Positions 10,719 to 19,944 of a stretch of 64,000 nt of DNA are shown one piece after another. The stretch is from Commensalibacter intestini A911 (GTDB taxonomy: Bacteria; Pseudomonadota; Alphaproteobacteria; Acetobacterales; Acetobacteraceae): contig NZ_AGFR01000009.1 of the NCBI RefSeq assembly GCF_000231445.1, positions 124,001 through 188,000 of the forward strand, given 5' to 3'. The notes under the pieces were generated by a model that was not told the origin of the DNA, did not search any database, and worked only from the letters and a program-made list of their open reading frames with translations. The position numbers and the translations under genes were made by a program. How positions within the stretch are numbered: the stretch's first letter is position 1; each line of letters starts with the position of its first letter.

Positions 10719-11906
10719 ATGAACATCCCTCATCATGTTCGCTGTCAATATGATCTTTTTACACAATGGTTATTACATCAAGCATTACCTTATTGGGGAA
10801 CTGTGGGTGGGGATGGCTTAGATAAACCATTCCAATGGGGAGCTCACGAACAATTAAAAATGGATGGTTCTCCTGATTTTCCAGGTTATAAACGCCTACG
10901 TGTCCAAGCTCGCCAATTATATAGCTTTACTCAAGGCGCTTTGTTAGGGTGGACATCAGGAAATTATATTACAGAACAAATTTATCAATTCATGCAGAAT
11001 GCACAGTTAAGCGAAGGGCATTGGGCAAAAAGTTTAACTCGAGAAGGGCAAATCCTCGATTCATCTTCTGATTTATATGACATTGCCTTTATTATTTTTT
11101 CATTATCTTGGTATGCTCGCCTCAGCAACGATCCAAGGCCTATTCAGCAAGCTAGACAAACGCTACAATGGATTGAAAATTTTATGTCTTACCCTCAAGG
11201 AGGATATAAAAATATCGTTCCTTTAGTAACTGGTTATAGACAACAAAATCCGCATATGCATTTATTAGAAGCAATTCTCGCTTTATATGAAACGACGGGT
11301 GCAGAACAAGACCTTCTCATTGCGCATAAACTAATTCATCTTTTTAAAACGCATTTTTTTAACCATCAAGCTGGCGTTCTAGAAGAGTATTTCGTTGAAA
11401 ATTGGTCTTCTGTTCCTCATCCAATGCCAACAGAAGTGGAACCTGGTCATCAATATGAATGGATATGGCTTTTATCTGAATATGAGCGACTAACTGGCAT
11501 TAGCCATAAAGATGAAATGCAACGAATGTATCGTTTTAATGAACGCTATGCTATTGATCAAGTTACAGGGCTCGTAGCAGATAAAGTTCAAACAGATGGA
11601 ACTCTAGTGAATAAATCTGCACGTTTATGGGTGCAAACAGAAGCTATTCGTGCGACTAGCTTGATGAATGATGAAAAAAGTTATCAACATCTCGGTAAAA
11701 TTGTTGATAATTTACTCCGCCGTTACTTTGCAAACTGCCCAAAAGGCACATGGCAAGACCAATTAACCCATTGTTATGATTACAATAGCTCTAAAATTCC
11801 AACGAGCTCTTTCTATCATATTGTCAGCGGGTATATGCAACTTCACCACACAATACAATTATCCACATTATCCACAACTTTCCCCACAATTCACAACAGA
11901 CAATAA
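10719..11906 (+). CDS. AGE-family sugar epimerase/isomerase (N-acylglucosamine 2-epimerase-like)
   Basis: Predicted (alpha/alpha)6-barrel enzyme of the AGE superfamily, which includes mannose isomerase, sulfoquinovose isomerase and N-acylglucosamine 2-epimerase. Typical barrel segments are visible: RLRVQARQLYSF, LYDIAFIIFSLSWYAR, NPHMHLLEAILALYE with the catalytic-type His, EVEPGHQYEWIWLLSEYERL and RLWVQTEAIRA. The longest frame uses TTG at 10692, 5 bp after hldE. The ATG at 10719 gives the usual N-terminus (MNIPHHVRCQYDLF), so I use it. Its place directly after hldE suggests a role in surface polysaccharide or LPS sugar supply; the substrate is unknown. Confidence 0.82.
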   Translation: MNIPHHVRCQYDLFTQWLLHQALPYWGTVGGDGLDKPFQWGAHEQLKMDGSPDFPGYKRLRVQARQLYSFTQGALLGWTSGNYITEQIYQFMQNAQLSEGHWAKSLTREGQILDSSSDLYDIAFIIFSLSWYARLSNDPRPIQQARQTLQWIENFMSYPQGGYKNIVPLVTGYRQQNPHMHLLEAILALYETTGAEQDLLIAHKLIHLFKTHFFNHQAGVLEEYFVENWSSVPHPMPTEVEPGHQYEWIWLLSEYERLTGISHKDEMQRMYRFNERYAIDQVTGLVADKVQTDGTLVNKSARLWVQTEAIRATSLMNDEKSYQHLGKIVDNLLRRYFANCPKGTWQDQLTHCYDYNSSKIPTSSFYHIVSGYMQLHHTIQLSTLSTTFPTIHNRQ

Positions 11907-11930
11907 TCTTAAAAAGTGATATAGTAAAAC

Positions 11931-13436
11931 GTGAAATCTATAGAATCGAAACAAGACGAAACCTCCTCTCTACTAGGCCTCTCTCAGCGTCTTCCGCCAG
12001 CAAATATTCAAGCCGAGCAATCTTTACTCGGAGCTTTGCTGACCAACAATAAAGCCTATGAAAAAATCGCTGAATTTTTAATTAGTGAACATTTTGCCGA
12101 TCCTATTAATGGTAAAATTTATGATGCTATTGTCCGTCGAATAGAGGCTGGACAAATTGCCGATGCTGTTACCCTCAAGGCAGAATTCGAGCATACTGGT
12201 GTTTTAGATGAAGTTGGAGGTATTGCTTACCTTGCACAACTATTACAATCCATGGTCGGGATTATTAATGCCAGAGATTATGGAAAAACTATCCATGATG
12301 CGTGGATTAGAAGGCAGCTAATTGATATTGGTGAAGACATCGTCAATGGTGCCTTTGAATCCAATATGAAAATTACTGGGTCTGATCAGATTTCCATAGG
12401 AGAGGAAAAGCTTTTCCAACTTGCCACCCACAAAGGGCAAGAAGGTGGATTAATTTCCTTTGAAAACGCTCTAACCGAGGCAATTAATATTGCCAATCAT
12501 GCGTTTTCAAACTCTAGTGGTGTTGCTGGTCTTTCAACAGGATTAAAAGATCTGGATAAAAGAACTGGGGGATTACATCCTGCGGATCTCATTATTCTTG
12601 CAGGACGTCCTGCAATGGGTAAAACTGCTCTTGCCACTAAAATCGCGTTTAATGCTGCTAAAAGCCTATTACGCAATGCAGAAACACAGAGAAATGCCAA
12701 TAAACCCATTGGAACCGTAGCTATTTTTTCTTTGGAAATGTCCTCTGAACAATTGGCCACTCGTCTTTTATCCGAAGAATCCAGAGTTTCCAGCGAACGT
12801 ATTCGTCGTGGTGAAATTGGTCAAAAAGAATTCGATAAATTTGTGCAAGTTAGTCGTGAGCTTTCTCAACTTCCCTTATATATTGATGATACACCAGCAA
12901 TCAGCCTTTCTGTCATGCGGACAAGGTGTCGTAGATTGTCCAGAACCAGAGGATTAAACCTTATTGTTGTTGATTATCTTCAGCTTATGCGTCCATCTGT
13001 CGGTAGCCGCCCAGAAAGTCGCGTCTTAGAGATTTCACAAATTACTCAAGGATTAAAAGCCTTAGCGAAAGAATTTGAGATTCCTGTCATTGCGTTATCT
13101 CAGCTTTCTCGACAAGTTGAAAATAGAGAGGATAAACGCCCTCAACTTTCTGATCTACGTGAATCTGGATCTATTGAGCAAGATGCCGATGCCGTGATGT
13201 TTGTTTATCGTGATGAATATTACCTTCAACAACGTATGCCCAAACCGATTGCTTTTGAAAGTGAAGATAAATATCAAATCGCCCTTGAAAAGTGGCAAGC
13301 CGATATGAATAAGGTTCACAATAAAGCCGAACTCATCCTAGAAAAACAACGTCATGGCCCCACAGGGAAAGTTGACCTCTTCTTCGAAGGTGAATTCACA
13401 CGCTTTAGCGATCTTGATGATATTCATGATTTTTAA
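11931..13436 (+). CDS. dnaB: Replicative DNA helicase DnaB
   Basis: Hexameric 5'-3' helicase that unwinds the chromosome at the fork. The N-terminal primase-binding domain starts with PPANIQAEQSLLGALL. The RecA-like core has the Walker A motif GRPAMGKTALA near residue 225, FSLEMS, the Walker B-like LIVVDYLQLM and the ALSQLSRQVENR segment. The length of 501 residues is normal. The start is GTG with no strong ribosome site, following 24 bp after the epimerase gene. It is not intein-split. Confidence 0.95.
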   Translation: MKSIESKQDETSSLLGLSQRLPPANIQAEQSLLGALLTNNKAYEKIAEFLISEHFADPINGKIYDAIVRRIEAGQIADAVTLKAEFEHTGVLDEVGGIAYLAQLLQSMVGIINARDYGKTIHDAWIRRQLIDIGEDIVNGAFESNMKITGSDQISIGEEKLFQLATHKGQEGGLISFENALTEAINIANHAFSNSSGVAGLSTGLKDLDKRTGGLHPADLIILAGRPAMGKTALATKIAFNAAKSLLRNAETQRNANKPIGTVAIFSLEMSSEQLATRLLSEESRVSSERIRRGEIGQKEFDKFVQVSRELSQLPLYIDDTPAISLSVMRTRCRRLSRTRGLNLIVVDYLQLMRPSVGSRPESRVLEISQITQGLKALAKEFEIPVIALSQLSRQVENREDKRPQLSDLRESGSIEQDADAVMFVYRDEYYLQQRMPKPIAFESEDKYQIALEKWQADMNKVHNKAELILEKQRHGPTGKVDLFFEGEFTRFSDLDDIHDF

Positions 13437-13557
13437 AGCTATAAGCAACCAGTCATACTCTTAAGCTATCTGTTATTATACTTAAATAAAAAATATAACT
13501 GATAATCCCAATATAAAATGCGAGCCAATCCGATATTTTAACAAAATAATAAGTCTC

Positions 13558-14247
13558 TTATCTAAAATACTTTAATAAATCGTGCAGTTTAAAAAACGAT
13601 TTTTTATTAACTTTTTCATCTATTGTTTTTTGTAAAATAGCCTTTTCAAGAAGAGCTATTTTATACTTATATGACAAAAGGCTTATTTTGAGTAAATAAG
13701 CAGAAAATGCGATTGAAATAAAAAAAACGATTGCATACAATACAACGGTTGAAATAAGTGTTAAATGATCTTTTCCAAATAATTGCTCACTATAATTATT
13801 GACAAAAATAACCACCAAAGAAATTACAACTGGAATACCAATATCAAGCACATATCGACCTTCATACCTGTTAATATCGATTTTTAAAACGTCTCTTGCA
13901 TATTCCAGCTCATAAATTTGATACTTTTTTGCAAATATACGCGCTTGATCTTCATCAGATTGAAAAGCTTTTTCAGTCAGTAAAATAAGGAATGAAGATT
14001 TGCTTTTCCAACAAAAAATAAATATGTGTCTTACAGGAGATAATGACCACAAAAATATACATATTGTACCTAGGATATAAAATACTAAGTCGACCCTATA
14101 GAGAAATAATCTACCTGCTACACACATAAGAAAATAGGAAAAAAAACCTAGGGCAAGAAAAATATCAATTATCTTTTTCTTCTTGTAAACTATTATATAA
14201 GGCTGGTATTTTTCTAAATCTTCAAAGATATCCTTTCTTCTATACAT
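13558..14247 (-). CDS. Hypothetical membrane protein, four predicted helices
   Basis: Unrecognised 229-residue protein. Two hydrophobic segments lie close together near the N-terminus (IFLALGFFSYFLMCVAGRLF and YILGTICIFLWSL), then about 60 more polar residues, then a second pair (DIGIPVVISLVVIFV and ISTVVLYAIVFFISIAFSAYLL) followed by a basic cytosolic tail. The start is supported by GAGG seven bases before the ATG. The gene is noticeably more AT-rich than its neighbours, which suggests a recent or fast-evolving gene. It is convergent to dnaB and downstream of the secreted protein gene at 14292. Confidence 0.6.
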   Translation of the reverse strand: MYRRKDIFEDLEKYQPYIIVYKKKKIIDIFLALGFFSYFLMCVAGRLFLYRVDLVFYILGTICIFLWSLSPVRHIFIFCWKSKSSFLILLTEKAFQSDEDQARIFAKKYQIYELEYARDVLKIDINRYEGRYVLDIGIPVVISLVVIFVNNYSEQLFGKDHLTLISTVVLYAIVFFISIAFSAYLLKISLLSYKYKIALLEKAILQKTIDEKVNKKSFFKLHDLLKYFR

Positions 14248-14291
14248 ACAAACCTCATTAAAATAATAAACATCAAATATTTTATATTAAT

Positions 14292-14837
14292 CTAATGCTC
14301 GTCTACATCCCCTTGAACCAAGGGAACTGAGTTCACTTTTCCTGTGGTTACATTCACAATACGATATAAAATCCCATTTCCTTGACCTGCAACATTTGTT
14401 AAATCAGCCGATTGATCATAGGCAGAGTAATCATCTTTATTTTTTTTTGTAGGAATATTCATAACAAAAATCCATTTTCCTTCTGGTATTCCTGTCAATT
14501 TGAAATCTCCATTTGCATCACATGGCACGGTAAAAGCATATGCATTCATACGAGAATCAAAATCTTTTACTTTTTTAATGCCACGCATTTTAACTTGTAG
14601 GTCTTCTAAGATATAAGCATCGTAAGGATAATAAGTAATCGTCTGACCCGCACAAGTTTTCATTGTTCCATCAGCTTCACGATAAATCCCCATACCAGCA
14701 ACCATTGCGACCCCAGTATTCTTAGACCATTGAACCGTAGATGGGTTAAATTGACTTTTAAATTTATAATCTTTCGCCATCACAGAATGGCTAATACATG
14801 CAGAAGCTAACAAAGCAAAAAGAACTGTGCGTTTCAT
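14292..14837 (-). CDS. Secreted protein with a prealbumin-like/carboxypeptidase-regulatory-like fold
   Basis: A 181-residue protein of unknown function. The ATG at 14837 gives a clean signal peptide (KRTVLFALLASACISHSVMAKD, cleavage likely after MA) with an AGGA site upstream; the longer frame starting inside purH is unlikely. The mature part has two cysteines and a CDANGDFKLTGIPEGKW segment, which resembles small beta-sandwich domains of the carboxypeptidase-regulatory type. That comparison is a weak inference. It begins 20 bp after the purH stop, so it is probably read from the purH transcript. Confidence 0.6.
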   Translation of the reverse strand: MKRTVLFALLASACISHSVMAKDYKFKSQFNPSTVQWSKNTGVAMVAGMGIYREADGTMKTCAGQTITYYPYDAYILEDLQVKMRGIKKVKDFDSRMNAYAFTVPCDANGDFKLTGIPEGKWIFVMNIPTKKNKDDYSAYDQSADLTNVAGQGNGILYRIVNVTTGKVNSVPLVQGDVDEH

Positions 14838-14856
14838 AACAATTGATCCTAAACTC

Positions 14857-16431
14857 TTAATGACGGAAATGACGCATAGACGTAAAGACCATTGCAATTC
14901 CTGCTTCATCAGCCGCAGCAATCACTTCATCATCACGCATAGAACCACCTGGTTGAATAACCGCTGTAGCACCCGCAGCAATCGCAGCTTGTAAACCATC
15001 TGCAAATGGGAAAAATGCATCTGAAGCAACAACGCTTCCTTTGCTTAATGGTTCAGACAACCCTGCAACTTCAGCTGCTTCGGCACTTTTATGCGCAGCA
15101 ATACGTGAAGAATCAACACGACTCATTTGTCCAGCGCCAACCCCAACAGTTGCTTTATCTTTAACATAAACAATCGCATTTGATTTCACATGCTTACCAA
15201 CACGGAAAGCAAAAATCATATCTTCCATTTCTTGTTGGGTAGGTTGTCTTTTGGTCACGACTTTAAATTCTGAAGGACGTCCATTATCACGGTTTTGCAA
15301 TAAGAAACCACCAGCAAGCGTTTTTACCATCACGCCTTGAGCCAATGGATCCGGCATTGACCCTGTTTCAAGAACGCGAACATTTTTCTTTTTAGATAAA
15401 ATCTCTAATGCATCTACATTAACTTTAGGCGCGATCACCACTTCACTAAAGATCGTGACGATTTTACTTGCCAACTCTGCATCTAATGGACGGTTCATTG
15501 CAATAATGCCACCAAAAGCAGAAACAGGGTCACAACGTAAAGCCAAATCCCATGCTTCAGATAAGGTTTTAGCACTAGCAACCCCACAAGGGTTCGCATG
15601 CTTTACAATCACTACTGAAGGTTCATCAAATTCAGCCACAGCTTCAAAAGCTGCATCTGTATCATTCAAGTTATTATAAGAAAGCTCTTTGCCTTGAAGT
15701 TGTTTTGCTGTTGAAACCCCAGGACGATTTTCATCATTCGTATAAAAAGCAGCTTGTTGATGTGGGTTTTCACCATAACGTAATACTTGTTTACGTTGAC
15801 CACTCAATAAAAAGCGTTGTGGGAAAAGATCTTTTTCTTCTTTTGCAAACCAAGCAGCAATCGCGGCGTCATAAGCGCCAGTTCTAGCATAAGCTGCATG
15901 AGCCCATTGTTTACGTTGTTGTAGAGTTGATCCACCCGTTTGAACAAATGTTTCAATAAAATTACTATATTGTGCAGGATCTGTTAAAACCACCACATGG
16001 CTATGATTTTTAGAAGCTGCACGAATTAGCGCTGGACCACCAATATCAATATTCTCAATAACGTCTTCTTCACCCGCACCAGAAGCAACAGTTGCTTCAA
16101 ATGGGTATAAATTCACACATAAAAGATCAATTGGCAAAATACCATGTTCTTTCATTTGCTCTTGATGTGCTGTCAAATCACGACGCCCAAGAAGCCCACC
16201 ATGAATTTGAGGAACAAGTGTTTTAACTCGACCATCTAAAATTTCAGGAAAACCCGTAAAATCAGAAACCTCAATCACTTTAATCCCTGCATCACGAATT
16301 GTTTTTGCAGTTCCACCTGTAGATAAGATTTCTACATTTTGTTCGGCTAAGGATTTTGCCAAATCAAGTAAACCTGTTTTATCTGAAACAGAAATTAACG
16401 CACGACGAACAGGAATAACTCTTTGATCCAT
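14857..16431 (-). CDS. purH: Bifunctional AICAR transformylase / IMP cyclohydrolase
   Basis: Catalyses the last two steps of IMP synthesis: formylation of AICAR by 10-formyl-THF, then ring closure. The N-terminal cyclohydrolase domain has [31 protein letters not shown] and NLYPFE. The C-terminal transformylase domain has [10 protein letters not shown] with the catalytic Lys-His pair, DAFFPFADG and [12 protein letters not shown]. The length of 524 residues is normal. It lies 42 bp after rapZ and may be cotranscribed with it. Confidence 0.97.
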   Translation of the reverse strand: MDQRVIPVRRALISVSDKTGLLDLAKSLAEQNVEILSTGGTAKTIRDAGIKVIEVSDFTGFPEILDGRVKTLVPQIHGGLLGRRDLTAHQEQMKEHGILPIDLLCVNLYPFEATVASGAGEEDVIENIDIGGPALIRAASKNHSHVVVLTDPAQYSNFIETFVQTGGSTLQQRKQWAHAAYARTGAYDAAIAAWFAKEEKDLFPQRFLLSGQRKQVLRYGENPHQQAAFYTNDENRPGVSTAKQLQGKELSYNNLNDTDAAFEAVAEFDEPSVVIVKHANPCGVASAKTLSEAWDLALRCDPVSAFGGIIAMNRPLDAELASKIVTIFSEVVIAPKVNVDALEILSKKKNVRVLETGSMPDPLAQGVMVKTLAGGFLLQNRDNGRPSEFKVVTKRQPTQQEMEDMIFAFRVGKHVKSNAIVYVKDKATVGVGAGQMSRVDSSRIAAHKSAEAAEVAGLSEPLSKGSVVASDAFFPFADGLQAAIAAGATAVIQPGGSMRDDEVIAAADEAGIAMVFTSMRHFRH

Positions 16432-16473
16432 TACTCAATTCCTAAAATATTCTCTTAATCATTAAAAAACTTA

Positions 16474-17421
16474 TTACTCTTGCTCTTGAGGGCGAGCAAC
16501 CCAACGCCAGGTTTGAATTCCTTGGCGTGCCAACTCACGATGCATAATCAAAACTGGTAGCCCTTCTTGATTATGTTTCGGATGCGCAAGACGTTGCGCC
16601 AAATCTTCAACAATAGTCACAGAGCGATGGCGTCCACCTGAACATCCAACCGCAATCGTGGCATATTTCTTCCCTTCTAAAACAAAACGAGGGAAAATTA
16701 AACTCAACATTTCATCTATCAAATGAACATATTTTTGATAGTCTGGATCTTTCTCTACATATTCTTGAACTTCTCTATCCAACCCAGTCTTTTTAGAGAG
16801 CTCTGGAATATAATACGGGTTATGCAAGAACCTTGCATCAAATACCATATCTGCTTCGCGAGGGACACCACTTGGAAAGGCAAAAGACATCAGCGTAAGC
16901 GTTAAAAGCCCCTGACCTTTATCATGGCCTAAACTATAACGAGTTTCCACCAATAAACGTAATTCAAAAGGCGGCAAATCAGAAGTATCAATGACTAAAT
17001 CTGCAACTTGCCTTAACGGCTCCATCAAAGCGATCTCTGCTTCAATGCCTTCTTTAACTGTTCCACCTGCTGCCATTGGGTGGCGTCTTCGTGTTGCTGT
17101 GTAACGACGCAATAAAACATCCGTTTCAGATGTCGCATAAATTAACTGAATATGTAAAGACGGATTTAATCTTAATCTAGCCAGTAACTCTATAACCGTC
17201 GATGCTTCAAACCCGTTAGTTCTGGAATCTAATCCAATCACAATCGGCCCTTCGACCTTACTGACAATATCGCTGATGACTTGTACGGGTGCATTATCAA
17301 CCAGCTCATACCCTAGATCTTCCAAAGCACGGAGAATAGTTGATTTCCCAGCCCCAGACAGCCCCGTTACAAAAACAACAGGCTGTTTTATAATATCTTT
17401 ATCTAATAAATCATCTTGCAT
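16474..17421 (-). CDS. rapZ: RNase adapter protein RapZ (YvcJ family nucleotide-binding protein)
   Basis: P-loop protein of 315 residues. In E. coli RapZ binds the GlmZ small RNA and guides RNase E, controlling glucosamine-6-phosphate synthase; in other bacteria it binds nucleotides and UDP-GlcNAc. The Walker A motif GLSGAGKS is at residues 20-27, followed by the family's LRALEDLGYELVDNAP, and the C-terminal domain has VGCSGGRHRSVTIVEDLA. In many alphaproteobacteria this gene follows hprK and chvG/chvI; here chvI-chvG is about 11 kb away and rapZ sits before purH. The role in this organism is therefore inferred from the family only. Confidence 0.93.
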   Translation of the reverse strand: MQDDLLDKDIIKQPVVFVTGLSGAGKSTILRALEDLGYELVDNAPVQVISDIVSKVEGPIVIGLDSRTNGFEASTVIELLARLRLNPSLHIQLIYATSETDVLLRRYTATRRRHPMAAGGTVKEGIEAEIALMEPLRQVADLVIDTSDLPPFELRLLVETRYSLGHDKGQGLLTLTLMSFAFPSGVPREADMVFDARFLHNPYYIPELSKKTGLDREVQEYVEKDPDYQKYVHLIDEMLSLIFPRFVLEGKKYATIAVGCSGGRHRSVTIVEDLAQRLAHPKHNQEGLPVLIMHRELARQGIQTWRWVARPQEQE

Positions 17422-17581
17422 CGGAAAAAAATCGATCTTTGTAATATATCAACAAAATATAATATTAAGCAACAACACGTCCTGATACAATCAAATAATT
17501 ATGAATTTAATGATATTATCATTATAAAATTACCAATTCTAGCGATCTTGTTTAAAAGTTTAAACAGAAGTATCTATTTTA

Positions 17582-18046
17582 CTATTCATATGGATATTTA
17601 GGGTTATCTTGTTTATAAGTTCGATTAGGATGAATGACAAATTCTTTGGTTAATTTATCCAAATCATCACTGTGATATAAATCCATACATTTTAAAATAT
17701 ACATTTTAGATTTTGGATATATAGAAGATCCATAAGGTTGATTTAAATATTGTTGGATTAACTTATTCAGCTTTTGAGTAACTTTACCAGTTTTTTTGAA
17801 ATCAAAATTTATCCACATTTCAAATAAAGCACCTCGTGTCGCTTTTGCGTCTTCATTAAAAGTAGGATTTTGACTTCCAAATGCTTTTTGTAAGCAAGCT
17901 GCAAAAACGGAATCTTTAAAATTAGAACCATAGTTACGATATCCAATATCTGCTTTGTCATAATGAATTTGAGTTATTTTATCCATTGCCTGACAATTGA
18001 TAAAATAAAAACAATTGAGTAATACAATGACACCTATTTTTTTCAT
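17582..18046 (-). CDS. Tai4-like periplasmic immunity protein
   Basis: A 154-residue exported protein: KKIGVIVLLNCFYFINCQAM is a signal peptide. The mature part, with spaced cysteines (FAACLQKAF and ILKCMDLYHS) and a helical layout, resembles Tai4, the periplasmic inhibitor of the T6SS amidase effector Tae4. The recognition is by pattern and by position, not by alignment. It lies 10 bp after the Tae4-like gene. Its AAGGTGAG ribosome site overlaps the effector's stop codon, so translation is probably coupled, as expected for effector/immunity pairs. The ATG at 18046 follows an in-frame TTG; the ATG is the better start. Confidence 0.65.
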   Translation of the reverse strand: MKKIGVIVLLNCFYFINCQAMDKITQIHYDKADIGYRNYGSNFKDSVFAACLQKAFGSQNPTFNEDAKATRGALFEMWINFDFKKTGKVTQKLNKLIQQYLNQPYGSSIYPKSKMYILKCMDLYHSDDLDKLTKEFVIHPNRTYKQDNPKYPYE

Positions 18047-18056
18047 CAATTACGTC

Positions 18057-18911
18057 TCACCTTTTTCTTCTTTTGAGTTCCCAAAATAAAATTTTGACAA
18101 CTTTTGCACCACTGTCATCGTCATCGAGATTATTTTGAAAGTAACAATGATCATAACAATCTTTACCATCCCACAAAGTAACATGTCCTTTTGCATTCCT
18201 CCAACGCTCAACATAAAAAATCAATAACCCAGTTTTTCCTCTAATTTCTCTACCATCTTTTAAATAAGTTAAAGTTTGAGTCGGTGGACCAAATTTTTTG
18301 ATAATAAATTCTGCTATTTGCAAGACACGCACAAGGTATCGTAATCCATCTGCACCTTTAGGGGCATATCCATCTGTAGGTGAAATACGATAACCATTTT
18401 GTTGTAAAATATAACTCATACGAAGAGCACAAGCATTTTCGAAAGTGCCATTATCAATATTAAGCTTAATTTCCCCTCCAATTCTATTACCTGCTTTTTG
18501 AAGAATAATAGCATCACTCACTCCTTTAATTCTAGGATATACATCAGATGTTTTGCTAGATAAGTCATCATAATAAGGAAGCTTACCCGATTGATTTGTT
18601 GATGAGAAAGATTGTTTTGTTTGTGGATGAGGTATTTCCATCGGATGTGTACTATAGTTTCGAACGGGTCTATGGAGCTCACGAATTACAGGCGAGGAAT
18701 GATGTGCAGTCGAGTGTCTATTAGCACTGGCAGAATGTTCATCATGATGTCTATTTCCAAATTCCATTGGATGTGTACGATAATCTCTAGGCGGTCTATG
18801 TAACTCACGAATTACTGGTGATGAATAATGAACATTCGAATGCCTGTGATGCGTAGAATGCTCGTCATGATGATGAACTGTTGGATGTGATGTCGAATGA
18901 TGTGTTTGCAC
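18057..18911 (-). CDS. Tae4-like peptidoglycan amidase effector with His-rich N-terminal repeats
   Basis: The C-terminal half (about residues 120-284) resembles the T6SS effector Tae4, an NlpC/P60-like amidase that cuts the gamma-D-Glu-mDAP bond of peptidoglycan. The catalytic Cys would be Cys161 in NACALRMSYILQQNG and the His would be His243 in GHVTLWDG; a CYDHC pair follows. The N-terminal 110 residues are low-complexity, rich in His, Ser and Arg, with two copies of a 42-residue unit containing SPVIRELHRP and THPME. No signal peptide is seen. The start is doubtful: GTG at 18911 has no ribosome site, and the frame stays open, Asn/His-rich, for 24 more codons without ATG, GTG or TTG. No T6SS structural genes are in the window. 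Confidence 0.65.
   Translation of the reverse strand: MQTHHSTSHPTVHHHDEHSTHHRHSNVHYSSPVIRELHRPPRDYRTHPMEFGNRHHDEHSASANRHSTAHHSSPVIRELHRPVRNYSTHPMEIPHPQTKQSFSSTNQSGKLPYYDDLSSKTSDVYPRIKGVSDAIILQKAGNRIGGEIKLNIDNGTFENACALRMSYILQQNGYRISPTDGYAPKGADGLRYLVRVLQIAEFIIKKFGPPTQTLTYLKDGREIRGKTGLLIFYVERWRNAKGHVTLWDGKDCYDHCYFQNNLDDDDSGAKVVKILFWELKRRKR
18636..18821 (-). repeat. Direct repeat inside the Tae4-like gene
   Basis: Two copies of a 42-codon unit encode nearly the same peptide. The best conserved parts lie at about 18762-18821 and 18636-18695 (SPVIRELHRP followed by THPME in each). The DNA is similar enough to suggest a recent tandem duplication. Confidence 0.75.
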
Positions 18912-19112
18912 ATGAGAATGTGCAGCATGCGGTCTATTATTAGAGTGTGTGTTTCTATTGTTACGATTGGGAATAATATAATCTCATTAAATATTTCTTA
19001 AAATGTATAATTATAAATAATTTAATAGTAATTATATCATAACAATTATTTCTTTAATAAAAGAATCATTACAACACAGGTTTAAAATGGTTTTTTATTA
19101 ATGATAAATAAA

Positions 19113-19916
19113 TTATTTTCTTATCAATGATACTTTTCTACTTATTAATAACGAAAATAAATAAACAACAAAGCTCAATAAACTAATCCAAAACGAAACA
19201 GGATAATCCGTAATCCAAGCAATGATAATCCCCCCCCATGCCTCTGCGATTGCTAGGAAAATAGATAAAAAAACACCTTTCCAAACGGTGGTGCTAAGCT
19301 GACGAGCAACGGCTGCTGGCCCTACCATCAAAGAAAAGGTTAATAATATCCCTGTAACCTGTACACAAGCCGCCGTAACACATGCCACCAATCCAAGGAA
19401 AAGGATCGAAACACGTCGCAAAGAAACACCTTTTGCTTCTGCTAAATCAGGTTGTAACGACGCAAATAACAAAGGACGCATAAAAAACAACATCACAGCA
19501 CAACAAACAAGGCTGAGAATAATCAATCCATATAAAGTTTGTGTATCAACTGCAAAAATATTACCAAAAAGTAACCCAGTCACTTGCGACGCATAGCGGG
19601 TATAAAAATGTAAGAATAATAACCCTAATCCCATCGAGGTCGATAAAACCAACCCTATCGCAATATCTCTATCTTTTAGCTTAGGGCCAATTGCACCAAT
19701 TAATCCCCCAGCCCCAAGACTGAACACCAACAACCCCAAAAACGGAGATACGCCAACAAGGCTGGCCCCTGTTGCACCTGCAAAACCAACATGTGACAAT
19801 GCATGCCCTGCAAAAGCCTCTCTGCGGATCAATAAAAAATATCCAACTAATCCGCAAATAATCGCAACAATACCCGATGCAATAAATGCAGTTTGCATAA
19901 ATTCAAGGGAAAACAT
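19113..19916 (-). CDS. Metal ABC transporter permease (ZnuB/MntB family)
   Basis: Inner-membrane permease of a zinc- or manganese-type ABC importer with about eight hydrophobic helices. The early segment FLLIRREAFAGHALSHVGFAGATGA is the family hallmark, and TGILLTFSLMVGPAAVARQL is the cytoplasmic coupling region that contacts the ATPase. Several starts are possible: TTG at 19934, or ATG at 19916. I chose the ATG because it gives the length and N-terminus usual for ZnuB. It follows the ATPase gene by some 28 bp and closes the transporter operon. Confidence 0.9.
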   Translation of the reverse strand: MFSLEFMQTAFIASGIVAIICGLVGYFLLIRREAFAGHALSHVGFAGATGASLVGVSPFLGLLVFSLGAGGLIGAIGPKLKDRDIAIGLVLSTSMGLGLLFLHFYTRYASQVTGLLFGNIFAVDTQTLYGLIILSLVCCAVMLFFMRPLLFASLQPDLAEAKGVSLRRVSILFLGLVACVTAACVQVTGILLTFSLMVGPAAVARQLSTTVWKGVFLSIFLAIAEAWGGIIIAWITDYPVSFWISLLSFVVYLFSLLISRKVSLIRK

Positions 19917-19944
19917 CCTCGAATAAACTTTCAAAATTAATAAA

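Noticed and set aside
17582-18911. A complete T6SS locus around the Tae4/Tai4-like pair
   Set aside because: No tss, hcp, vgrG or PAAR gene is present nearby; only the pair itself can be supported.
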